DNA of 64,000 nucleotides from an uncultured Alphaproteobacteria bacterium (GTDB lineage Bacteria; Pseudomonadota; Alphaproteobacteria; UBA2966), in the NCBI GenBank assembly GCA_958295725.1, contig OY282368.1, positions 1,136,501-1,200,500 on the forward strand, written 5' to 3'. The position numbers and the translations under genes are program-made. This document shows positions 45,097 through 52,822 of the stretch, piece by piece. Within the stretch, counting starts at the first letter, position 1; every line of letters starts with the position of its first letter. The notes under the pieces are model-generated. The model had not been told where the DNA came from and did no database searches. It worked only from the letters and a program-made list of their open reading frames with translations.

Positions 45097-46028
45097 AGCC
45101 ACCGCCAATCTGGAGCGAGCGGCAGCTTGAGGTCGCCAGCGAATGCGCAGAGGAACACTTTCGCGAGGGACGGCACACCGAACCCCTGGAAGTCTACCTG
45201 GAGTTGTTCGACGACTATCGGGGCGTCGTCGAGGAAGTGCTGGAAGAGACGGTCGACCTGTCGCGACTCCGAACGAAGGCTCTGGATCTGGTGGCGGACA
45301 GGCGCAAGCTCGAAGTCCTGCGCTATCTCTCCGGCCCGCCGGTCTCGGCGGACGACCTCAAGGTCCTGCTTCAGGCGAAGTCGCTGGCCGCAAGCCGGTT
45401 CAGGGCCGAGCCCGAGTTGGTGGACCGCCTCATGAGCTTCGTGCAGGACTGGCATGACCGGCGGCGGTTCCCGTGGCTGAGCGAGTCGCGGGAGCCGGAA
45501 GAGCACGACCGCAACGCGGCTATCTTGGCCACGTCGGCCTTGCTCGCCATGCGCCGCGTGGAGACGATGCGCCGGAATGACGGCAAGAACCTCCAGGAGC
45601 GGTTCGTTGCGATGCGGCTACGTCGTTCCGGCTTCCGCCAGATGCCGACGCGCGAAGTGAAGACACTCAACCAGGCCCCGAAGCCGGGCGAGTTCTGCCG
45701 CGAGTCGATGTTTGGCAGTCGCAAGGCAGACCTCATCGTCGGTCTGCCCGATGGGCGCACGATGGCGCTGGAGTGCAAGGTGTCGAACTCCGCAACCAAC
45801 TCCATCAAGAGGCTCAACAACGATGCTGCGGTGAAGGCGACAACCTGGCGCAGCGACTTTGGCACCGTTCAGGTCGTGACGGCTGCCGTACTCGGTGGAG
45901 TGTATGCCATGCGGAACCTGCTTGACGCTCAGGAACGAGGGCTTACGCTCTTCTGGGTCCACGATCTGGCGGCCATGATCGACTGGATACGCAGCACTGA
46001 TCCCGATGTCGGTTTGTCAACCGGATAG
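45093..46028 (+). CDS. XamI-family type II restriction endonuclease
   Basis: A 311-residue protein I recognise as the XamI family, from WSERQLEVASECAEEHF at the start and GEFCRESMFGSRKADLIVG later. The PD-(D/E)xK site is Asp213 (KADLIV) with Glu227-x-Lys229 (ALECK). XamI cuts GTCGAC; this motif occurs several times in the window (for example 42892-42897), so host survival depends on the methylase. The last codons and stop (TAG 46026-46028) lie inside the right terminal repeat. Start ATG overlaps the methylase stop. Confidence 0.88.
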   Translation: MKPPPIWSERQLEVASECAEEHFREGRHTEPLEVYLELFDDYRGVVEEVLEETVDLSRLRTKALDLVADRRKLEVLRYLSGPPVSADDLKVLLQAKSLAASRFRAEPELVDRLMSFVQDWHDRRRFPWLSESREPEEHDRNAAILATSALLAMRRVETMRRNDGKNLQERFVAMRLRRSGFRQMPTREVKTLNQAPKPGEFCRESMFGSRKADLIVGLPDGRTMALECKVSNSATNSIKRLNNDAAVKATTWRSDFGTVQVVTAAVLGGVYAMRNLLDAQERGLTLFWVHDLAAMIDWIRSTDPDVGLSTG

Positions 46029-46030
46029 TT
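46010..46030 (-). repeat. Right terminal inverted repeat of IS1595-like element
   Basis: Exact complement of 42871-42891. It encodes the final residues and stop codon of the endonuclease, so the gene end and the element end coincide. Three bases further out the 8-bp direct repeat TTCCGAAT begins. Confidence 0.9.
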
Positions 46031-46443
46031 TCGTTCCGAATGAATGAAACCGGTTTCATCCATGTGAGATCCTGAAAGCCTCGCGATCGTCGCCGCGGCC
46101 TTCCTCGCGCGCATGGGGCCGTTCGGACCCGCGGCCCTGTCCTGGTTCGGACACATGTGAGACACGGCCCATCGGGCCGGTGGGTATCCGGTCTTGCCGT
46201 GGCCAGAAGTCTGATTATGGCCATGGCCCCCTCGGGGTAGCTGGGAACGGCGGGTCACCCGAAGGGCCGGAGCGCAGCGAAGGAGCCGCGAAGCGGCTTG
46301 ACGCGCCGTTCCCAGCGGTCCACGCGGCGTCTCAGCGGCGTCTCATATGTATTGAACCAGGACAGGCCCTTGTGGCCGACGGACTCTCGCGACAACATGC
46401 GATCCGGGGGAGGGCGGCGGCCCTCCGATAGCGGGGGCGCGCG
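46029..46443. other. Gene-free gap holding element ends
   Basis: 415 bp without a credible gene. It contains the outer edge and 8-bp target repeat of the restriction-modification element (to 46041), about 90 bp of ordinary sequence, the 227-bp IS481-like derivative, and about 75 bp leading to the next gene. Small open frames within the derivative are not supported. Confidence 0.7.
46138..46364. mobile_element. 227-bp non-autonomous element with IS481-type ends
   Basis: Its left end TGTCCTGGTTCGGACACATG and the complement of its right end TGTCCTGGTTCAATACATATG match the ends of the IS481 element at 40078-41216, with TGAGACACGG just inside on the left. It is bounded by a 5-bp direct repeat GGCCC (46133-46137 and 46365-46369). 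There is no transposase; the interior contains only short GC-rich sequence. Best read as a MITE or deletion derivative movable by the nearby transposase. Confidence 0.8.
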
Positions 46444-47919
46444 ATGTTCGAATCGGCGGAGCTCGGTCACAAGCTCGACAAGGCGACCTTCAGGGAAGAG
46501 GAGCCGAAACTTCGGGAAGCGTTGCTCGGGACGCAGCTCGAGCTGGCCGAACGCCGGGACTTTTCCGTCGTCGTCCTGATCGACGGCATGGACGGCGCCG
46601 GCAAGGGGGAGACCGTCAACACCCTCAACTTCTGGATGGACCCGAGACAGATCGAGACCAACGCCATGGGCGAGCCGACGCCGGAAGAGCGGGAGCGTCC
46701 CCGGATGTGGCGTTTCTGGCGCGCCCTGCCGCCCAAGGGCAAGATCGGCATCTTCGTGGGGTCCTGGTACACGGCGCCCGTCGCCGACCGGGTCCGCGGC
46801 AGGACCGACGACGCCGACCTGGAGACGAGCATCGACGAGATCCTGCGGTTCGAGGCGATGCTCGCCGCGGAAGGCGCGCTCGTCCTCAAGTACTGGCTGC
46901 ATCTCTCCAAGCGGCGGCAGCGCGGGCGGCTGAAGGCGCTCCAGAAGGACCCCCGGACCCGCTGGCGGGTGAACGACACGGACTGGGAGCGCTTCAAGCT
47001 CTACGACGCTTTCCGGAACGTCTCGGAGGTCGCCCTGCGCCGCACCAGCGTCGCTCACGCGCCCTGGATCGTGATCGAGGGGGCGGACGTCCGCTACCGG
47101 ACGACGACGATGGCGGCGTCCCTGGCCGAGTCCCTGCGCCGGCGGCTCGACGAAACGCCGCCGGGTCCTCCCGCCGTCATGCTCCCCAGGCTCCCCGCGC
47201 TGGACGAGCGCAACGTCCTTCGCGCGCTCGACCTGACCCGGCGGCTGCCGAGGAGGAAATACCGCCGCGAGCTCGAGCGCCTTCAGGGAAGGCTCAACCT
47301 GCTGTCGCGGCACCGGAAGATGAGGAACCGGTCCGTGGTTCTGGTTTTCGAGGGGGTCGACGCGGCCGGAAAGGGCGGGGCGATCCGGCGGGTGGTGGCG
47401 GCGCTCGACGCCCGCTTCTACAGGATCGTCCCCGTCGCGGCGCCGACCGACGAGGAGAAGGCGCGCCCCTACCTCTGGCGATTCTGGCGCCATCTGCCGC
47501 GCAAGGGCCATTTCGCCGTCTTCGACCGTTCCTGGTACGGGCGGATCCTCGTGGAGCGCGTGGAGGGCCTCGCCGCCGCCGCCGACTGGTTGCGGGCGTA
47601 TGGCGAGATCAACGACTTCGAGTACGAGATGCGCCGCCACGGCGTGATCCTCGTCAAGTTCTGGCTGCACATCAGCCAGGAGGAGCAGCTCCGGCGCTTC
47701 GAGGAACGCGAGAAGACCGGCCACAAGCGGCACAAGCTGACGGACGAGGACTGGCGCAACCGGGAGGCGTGGCCGGCCTACGAGGAGGCCGTCTGCGACA
47801 TGGTCGAGCGCACCAGCACCAACGTCGCCCCGTGGCGCCTCGTCGCCGCCGAGGACAAGTATCACGGGCGCGTCGAGGTGCTGCGCGGGGTCTGCGACGC
47901 GATCGAGTCGGCCTTCTGA
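46444..47919 (+). CDS. pap: Polyphosphate:AMP phosphotransferase (double PPK2)
   Basis: A 491-residue class II PPK2 with two fused kinase domains. The first Walker A is GMDGAGKG at 48-55, the second GVDAAGKGG from residue 304. The lid/Walker B motif is intact only in the second half (FDRSWYGR); in the first it is FVGSWYTA, as in characterised PAP enzymes where the C-terminal half is catalytic. It regenerates ADP from AMP with polyphosphate. Start ATG follows the 227-bp element; a GGGGGCGCGCG stretch upstream is a poor ribosome-binding site. Confidence 0.94.
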   Translation: MFESAELGHKLDKATFREEEPKLREALLGTQLELAERRDFSVVVLIDGMDGAGKGETVNTLNFWMDPRQIETNAMGEPTPEERERPRMWRFWRALPPKGKIGIFVGSWYTAPVADRVRGRTDDADLETSIDEILRFEAMLAAEGALVLKYWLHLSKRRQRGRLKALQKDPRTRWRVNDTDWERFKLYDAFRNVSEVALRRTSVAHAPWIVIEGADVRYRTTTMAASLAESLRRRLDETPPGPPAVMLPRLPALDERNVLRALDLTRRLPRRKYRRELERLQGRLNLLSRHRKMRNRSVVLVFEGVDAAGKGGAIRRVVAALDARFYRIVPVAAPTDEEKARPYLWRFWRHLPRKGHFAVFDRSWYGRILVERVEGLAAAADWLRAYGEINDFEYEMRRHGVILVKFWLHISQEEQLRRFEEREKTGHKRHKLTDEDWRNREAWPAYEEAVCDMVERTSTNVAPWRLVAAEDKYHGRVEVLRGVCDAIESAF

Positions 47920-48067
47920 TTCCGCTCCCGCCGCCGGGTCCGTCCGGGTCCGACGGGACTTTCGGCGCCGGACGCGCGTCCCGCGGACAAGCGGGAGAGC
48001 GGTTGCCGGGGACGGCCGGAGCGGGGCTGGAAATATCCGTGGACGACCGTTATGACTCTTCCCCGCC

Positions 48068-48772
48068 ATGATGAACAAGGTCGTCGACAGCCTCGAGGAC
48101 GCGGTCGCCGACATCCACGACGGCGCCGTCGTCCACGTCGGCGGGTTCGGGATGGCGGGCAGTCCGATCGACCTGCTCCACGCGCTGGCGGAGCGGGGCG
48201 CCAGGGACCTCACGATCGTCAGCAACAACGCCGGCGTGGGCCGCGTCGGCATCGCCAGGCTGCTGGCCGGCGGGCAGGTCGGCAGGATCGTGTGCTCGTT
48301 TCCGCGCCAGGACAACTCGACGGTGATCGACGATCTGCACCGCGAGGGCAGGATCGAGCTGGAGCTGGTGCCGCAGGGGACGCTGGCCGAGCGCATCCGC
48401 GCGGCGGGCGCGGGGATCGGCGGCTTCTACACGCCCACGTCCGTCGGCACCCCCTTGGCGGAAGGCAAGGAACACCGCGTGTTCGACGGCAGGGAACACG
48501 TCCTGGAGCTGCCGATCCACGCCGATTTCGCGCTGGTCAAGGCGGAGAAGGCGGATCGCTGGGGGAACCTCGTCTACCGCAAGGCGCAGCGGAACTTCGG
48601 GCCGCCGATGTGCATGGCCGCCACGACCGCCGTCGTCCAGGTTCGGACCGTCGTCGAATTGGGGGAGCTCGACCCCGAGACCGTCGTGACGCCGAGCATC
48701 TTCGTCGACCGCGTCGTCGCCGTGCCGAACCCGCTCAGCGAGCGCGAACTGATCGCCCGCGAAGGAGAATGA
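48068..48772 (+). CDS. CoA-transferase subunit A
   Basis: A 234-residue family I CoA-transferase alpha subunit. VHVGGFGMAGSP at the start is the glycine-rich motif, and PQGTLAERIRAAGAGIGGFYTPT is the family signature. With subunit B four bp downstream it transfers CoA from acyl-CoA to a 3-oxo or dicarboxylic acid. ATG at 48068 overlaps an out-of-place upstream frame; no strong ribosome-binding site. Could be succinyl-CoA:3-ketoacid or 3-oxoadipate CoA-transferase; context does not decide. Confidence 0.93.
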   Translation: MMNKVVDSLEDAVADIHDGAVVHVGGFGMAGSPIDLLHALAERGARDLTIVSNNAGVGRVGIARLLAGGQVGRIVCSFPRQDNSTVIDDLHREGRIELELVPQGTLAERIRAAGAGIGGFYTPTSVGTPLAEGKEHRVFDGREHVLELPIHADFALVKAEKADRWGNLVYRKAQRNFGPPMCMAATTAVVQVRTVVELGELDPETVVTPSIFVDRVVAVPNPLSERELIAREGE

Positions 48773-48776
48773 GGAC

Positions 48777-49451
48777 ATGACCGGACGTCTCGGCCGGGAC
48801 CGGATCGCCTGGCGCGTGGGCCGGGACATTCCCGATGGCTCGTTCGTCAATCTCGGCATCGGAATGCCGGAACTGGTGGCGAACCACCTGCCGGAGGGCC
48901 GCGAGATCGTGTTCCAGAGCGAGAACGGCATTCTCGGCATGGGACCGCGGCCGGAGCCGGGAGAGGAGGACGAGGAGCTCGTCAACGCCGGCAAGAAGCT
49001 GGTGACGCTGCTGCCCGGCGGATCCTTCTTCCATCACGCCGATTCGTTCGCCATGATTCGCGGCGGCCATATCGATATCTGCGTCCTGGGCGCCTTCCAG
49101 GTGTCGAGGACGGGGGATCTCGCGAACTGGACGACGGGCATGGATGCGCTGCCGGGCGTCGGCGGCGCCATGGACCTCGTGGCGGGGTCGAAGCGCGTGT
49201 TCGTCATGACGACGCACACGACCAGGAACGGCGATCCCAAGATCGTCGAGGAGTGCGTGTTGCCGCTCACGGGCAAGGGGTGCGTGTCCACCGTCTATTC
49301 GGACCTCGCGGTCGTCGATTTCGGGCCCGACGGTCCGGTCGTCCGGGAGAAGCTCGAGGACCTCGACTTCGACGAGCTTCAGGACAGGACCGGGACGCCC
49401 TTGCGTCTGGCCAACGACTGGAAGCCCCTGGAAGTCCCGATCCTCGATTAG
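48777..49451 (+). CDS. CoA-transferase subunit B
   Basis: A 224-residue beta subunit with the catalytic glutamate Glu49 in SENGILGMGP, the residue that forms the acyl-glutamyl-CoA intermediate. GSFVNLGIGMPELVANHLP is the conserved N-terminal segment. ATG four bases after the subunit A stop, with GAAGGAGAATG arrangement. Followed 30 bp later by the enolase-superfamily gene on the same strand. Confidence 0.94.
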   Translation: MTGRLGRDRIAWRVGRDIPDGSFVNLGIGMPELVANHLPEGREIVFQSENGILGMGPRPEPGEEDEELVNAGKKLVTLLPGGSFFHHADSFAMIRGGHIDICVLGAFQVSRTGDLANWTTGMDALPGVGGAMDLVAGSKRVFVMTTHTTRNGDPKIVEECVLPLTGKGCVSTVYSDLAVVDFGPDGPVVREKLEDLDFDELQDRTGTPLRLANDWKPLEVPILD

Positions 49452-49481
49452 CGCCTCCTCCCTCGAAAACGGAAAGGGTCG

Positions 49482-50654
49482 ATGAAGATCACCGATGTCG
49501 AGGCGATCGCTCTCGCCGTACCGATGGAAAGGCCGATCGCGGCGCCGATCAGCATCCCGCGCGCCGACGAGGTGGCCGGCGTCGTCTTCAAGGAGTACCG
49601 TTCGGTCCTCGTCCGCGTCCACACCGACGACGGGATCTCGGGCGTCGGCGAATGCATGACGCGGTTGTCGGGCACGGCGCTGCGCGACATCGTGCACTAC
49701 GTGAAACCGCTGCTGATCGGCAAGGACCCGCGCGACGTGGAGTACCTCTGGGACCTGCTGTGGTCGGTCATGATCAATCGCGGCCACCACAAGGGGTTCT
49801 ACCCGGAGGCGATGGCCGGCATCGACACCGCGTTGTGGGACGTCTGGGGCAAGTCCGCGGGCGTGCCGGTCTGGCGGCTGCTCGGCGGCCGGACCAACCC
49901 CAGGATCTGGTGCTATGCGTCGTCCCTGCGGCTGCGCGACATCGCGGTCCTGCGCGACGAGGTCGACCGGCACAAGGACAACGGCTTCAACGCCATGAAG
50001 ATCAAGATCGGCAAGGATCCCGCGGACTGGCGGCGGGAGATCGACACCGTCGAACGGATCAGGGACCACGCCGGCGACGGCGTCACCCTGATGGCGGACG
50101 CCAACTGCGGCTACGCGCGCGACCTCAAGACGGCGCTACAGGTGGGCCGCGCCCTCGAGGCCCTGGGCCTCTTCTGGTACGAGGAGCCCCTGGCGCCGGA
50201 CGACATCGACGGGTATGCCTTCCTGAAGGCGAATCTCGGCATCCGCATCGCGACCGGCGAGGCCGATTTCAACCGCTTCAGCTTCGCCCGCTTTCTCAAG
50301 CGCGAGGCCCTCGACATCGTGCAGCACGACGCCGCCCGCGCGGGGGGGATCACGGAGTCGCGGAAGATCGCCGACATGGCGTCGGCGTTCCGCGTCGGAT
50401 ACGCGCCGCATACGGGAAGCTCGTCGAACGTCATCAACGCCGCGTCGCTGCATCTGGCGACCTACGCGCCGAACTTCCTGATCTACGAGTACATGCAGAG
50501 CGACTGGAACAGGGAGCAACGCAATCCGTTGCACTGGGACCTGTGCGAGATGCCGATCAAGTCGTTCGAGGACGGCTGTATCGAGATCGAGGACCGGCCG
50601 GGACTCGGCATCGAGTTGAACGAGGACGTGATCCGGGAGTATAGGCTTCCGTAA
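49482..50654 (+). CDS. Mandelate racemase/muconate-lactonizing-type enolase superfamily enzyme
   Basis: A 390-residue enolase-superfamily enzyme. The KxK pair Lys173/Lys175 (MKIKIGK), metal ligands Asp206 (MADANCGY), Glu234 (WYEEPL) and Glu260 (TGEAD), and His310 (APHTGSSS) are visible. That combination of KxK and His supports racemase or sugar-acid dehydratase chemistry. Ends EYRLP. Substrate unknown. It sits between the CoA-transferase pair and a hydantoinase pair, a mixed catabolic cluster. Confidence 0.92.
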   Translation: MKITDVEAIALAVPMERPIAAPISIPRADEVAGVVFKEYRSVLVRVHTDDGISGVGECMTRLSGTALRDIVHYVKPLLIGKDPRDVEYLWDLLWSVMINRGHHKGFYPEAMAGIDTALWDVWGKSAGVPVWRLLGGRTNPRIWCYASSLRLRDIAVLRDEVDRHKDNGFNAMKIKIGKDPADWRREIDTVERIRDHAGDGVTLMADANCGYARDLKTALQVGRALEALGLFWYEEPLAPDDIDGYAFLKANLGIRIATGEADFNRFSFARFLKREALDIVQHDAARAGGITESRKIADMASAFRVGYAPHTGSSSNVINAASLHLATYAPNFLIYEYMQSDWNREQRNPLHWDLCEMPIKSFEDGCIEIEDRPGLGIELNEDVIREYRLP

Positions 50655-50713
50655 CGTCGGCATCGCCGCATGGAGCGACGACGCGACGACCGCACGGAGT
50701 TTCACCGTACCCG

Positions 50714-52816
50714 ATGAACGGCCCGACCCCGCCCGTCCGCATCGCCTTCGACATCGGCGGCACGTTCACCGACTTCGTGCTCCGCGGCGCCGGGAACGAC
50801 GGTATGCGCTTCCGGAAGGTGCCGAGCACGCCCGACGATCCGAGTCGCGCCGTCCTCTCGGGACTGTCCGACCTCCTCGGGGAAACGGGGGTCGAGGGCG
50901 AGGACGTCGACGCGATCCTCCATGCGACGACGGTGGCCACCAACGCCATCATCGAGCGCAAGGGGCCGCGGACCGCCTTCGTCACCACCCGGGGGTTCCG
51001 CGACATCATCGTCATGGGCCGGCAGAAACGCTACGACACCTTCGACGTCTACCTGACCAAGCCGGCGCCTCTGGTCGACCGCAAGGACGTGTTCGAGGTG
51101 GACGAGCGAATCGACGTCCACGGAGAGACCGTGAAGCCCGTCGATCGCGCCAGCGTCGAGAACGTTGTCGACGCGATCGCGGACGGAGGCTACGAGTCGG
51201 CGGCGGTGGCCTTCATCCACGCCTACGCCGACGGTCGCCACGAGCGGGAGGCGCGCGACGCCATCGCCGCCCGGCTGCCGGACGTGCCGGTCTCGCTGTC
51301 CTCCGAGATCTCGCCCAAGATGCGCGAGTTCGAGCGCTTCAGCACGACGTTGGCGAACGCCTATGTGAAGCCCGTCGTCGACCGCTATCTCGGCAAGCTC
51401 GAAGGCGCGCTGAAGGAACGCGGGATCGAGAGCGATCTCTTCATCATGCAGTCGAACGCCGGCCTCGTGCCTCCGGAGCTCGCCCGCGACATGCCGGTCC
51501 GCATCGTGGAGTCCGGCCCCGCAGCCGGGGTCATGATGTGCGGCGTCGTCGGCCGCGAGGAAGGCCGGCGGGACCTGCTGACGTTCGACATGGGCGGCAC
51601 GACGGCGAAGCTCGGCGCGATAGAGGGCGGGGAGCCCGCCGTCATGGCGACCTTCGAGGTGGCCATGATCAACTGCCGTCCGGGGAGCGGCATCCCCCTC
51701 AACGTTCCGGCCGTGGAGCTCCTGGAGATAGGGGCGGGGGGCGGCAGCGTCGCGCGGACGGAGCTCGGGGTCATCGTCGTCGGGCCGGAGAGCGCGGGCG
51801 CGGACCCCGGCCCCGTCTGCTATGGCCAGGGCGGCGCCGAGCCGACCGTGACGGACGCCAACCTCGTTCTCGGCTATCTCAACCCCGACTACTTCAACGG
51901 CGGCGCCATGTCGCTCGACCGCGCGGCGGCGGAGGAGGGCATTCGCCGGGCGATCGCCGGGCCGCTCGGTCTCTCCGTCGGCGAGGCGGCCTGGGGGATC
52001 CACGCCGTCGCCAACGTCAACATGGAACGGGCCATGCGTGTCGTCTCGGTCGAACGGGGGCGCGATCCTCGCGGCTACACGCTGGTGTCGTTCGGGGGGG
52101 CGGGGCCCGTCCACGGCACGCGCATCGCCCGGTCGCTCGGGATACCGGAGATCATCGTCCCCTACGGCGCCGGCGTCGGGTCGGCCGTGGGCCTGCTGGA
52201 GGCGGACAACAGGATCGACGCGGCGCTGACGCGCGTCGTCCGGATCCGGCCGGACGCGGCGGCCGACATCGCCGCCGTCTACGAGGAGCTCGAGACGCGC
52301 GTCCGCGCCGATCTCGCCCGCCTGGGCGGGGCGGGGGCGCCGAGATGGTCCCGGTACGCCTATATGCGCTACGTCGGGCAGGGATACGAGCGCAAGGTCG
52401 ACCTTCCCGGCGGCCCCATCGACGGGGACTACCCCGGCAAGGTCGGCGAGGCGTTCGTCGAGAGCTACCTGCGGAACTTCGGATTCACCGATCCCGACGC
52501 CGGGATCGAGGTCATCGACTGGTGTCTGGTGGCGACCGTTCCCGGCGACCGCGATGCGCCGTGCCGGTTCGAGGGCGTCGGGGAGACGGGCGGGAGCGGG
52601 AGCGCGGTCGTCGGCGCGCGCCGGGCCTGGTTCCCGGAACTGGACGGGTTCGCCGAATGCGATGTCGTCGACCGCTATCGCCTGCGAGAAGGCGATACGT
52701 TCGAGGGGCCGGCGATCGTGGAGGAGCGGGAGTCGACGACGGTCGTCCTCCCCGGCGACGCGGTGACGGTCGGCCCGTCGGGGCATATGGCGATCAGGGT
52801 GGGATATGAGGAGTGA
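50714..52816 (+). CDS. hyuA: Hydantoinase A / oxoprolinase subunit (second copy)
   Basis: A 700-residue HyuA with DIGGTFTDFV (13-22), HATTVATNAI near residue 77 and DMGGTTAKLG in the second phosphate loop. Paralogue of 4412-6445; STDV of the first copy is TAKL here, so the two differ in the nucleotide-binding loop. Followed 6 bp later by its HyuB partner on the same strand. In this pair the order is A then B, without gene overlap, whereas the first pair overlaps by 4 bp. Confidence 0.92.
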   Translation: MNGPTPPVRIAFDIGGTFTDFVLRGAGNDGMRFRKVPSTPDDPSRAVLSGLSDLLGETGVEGEDVDAILHATTVATNAIIERKGPRTAFVTTRGFRDIIVMGRQKRYDTFDVYLTKPAPLVDRKDVFEVDERIDVHGETVKPVDRASVENVVDAIADGGYESAAVAFIHAYADGRHEREARDAIAARLPDVPVSLSSEISPKMREFERFSTTLANAYVKPVVDRYLGKLEGALKERGIESDLFIMQSNAGLVPPELARDMPVRIVESGPAAGVMMCGVVGREEGRRDLLTFDMGGTTAKLGAIEGGEPAVMATFEVAMINCRPGSGIPLNVPAVELLEIGAGGGSVARTELGVIVVGPESAGADPGPVCYGQGGAEPTVTDANLVLGYLNPDYFNGGAMSLDRAAAEEGIRRAIAGPLGLSVGEAAWGIHAVANVNMERAMRVVSVERGRDPRGYTLVSFGGAGPVHGTRIARSLGIPEIIVPYGAGVGSAVGLLEADNRIDAALTRVVRIRPDAAADIAAVYEELETRVRADLARLGGAGAPRWSRYAYMRYVGQGYERKVDLPGGPIDGDYPGKVGEAFVESYLRNFGFTDPDAGIEVIDWCLVATVPGDRDAPCRFEGVGETGGSGSAVVGARRAWFPELDGFAECDVVDRYRLREGDTFEGPAIVEERESTTVVLPGDAVTVGPSGHMAIRVGYEE

Positions 52817-52822
52817 ACCGAC

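Larger units (their letters stand above)
42868..46033 (+). mobile_element. IS1595-like element carrying a XamI-type restriction-modification pair
   Basis: A 3166-bp segment with a perfect 21-bp inverted repeat just inside both ends (42871-42891 and 46010-46030, starting AACTATCCGG) and an 8-bp direct repeat TTCCGAAT outside (42860-42867 and 46034-46041). Eight-bp duplications are typical of IS1595. Inside are a transposase remnant, a DNA methyltransferase and a restriction enzyme, all same strand. It is less GC-rich than flanking genes, indicating acquisition. IS1595 elements with passenger genes are known. Confidence 0.85.

Noticed and set aside
46180-46431. Small protein gene within the 227-bp element
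   Set aside because: The frame runs across the element end into flanking DNA and has neither ribosome-binding site nor recognisable sequence.
47920-48067. Terminator after the polyphosphate:AMP phosphotransferase gene
   Set aside because: A short CCGTC/GACGG hairpin is present but with only three T residues and a weak stem; not enough to call.
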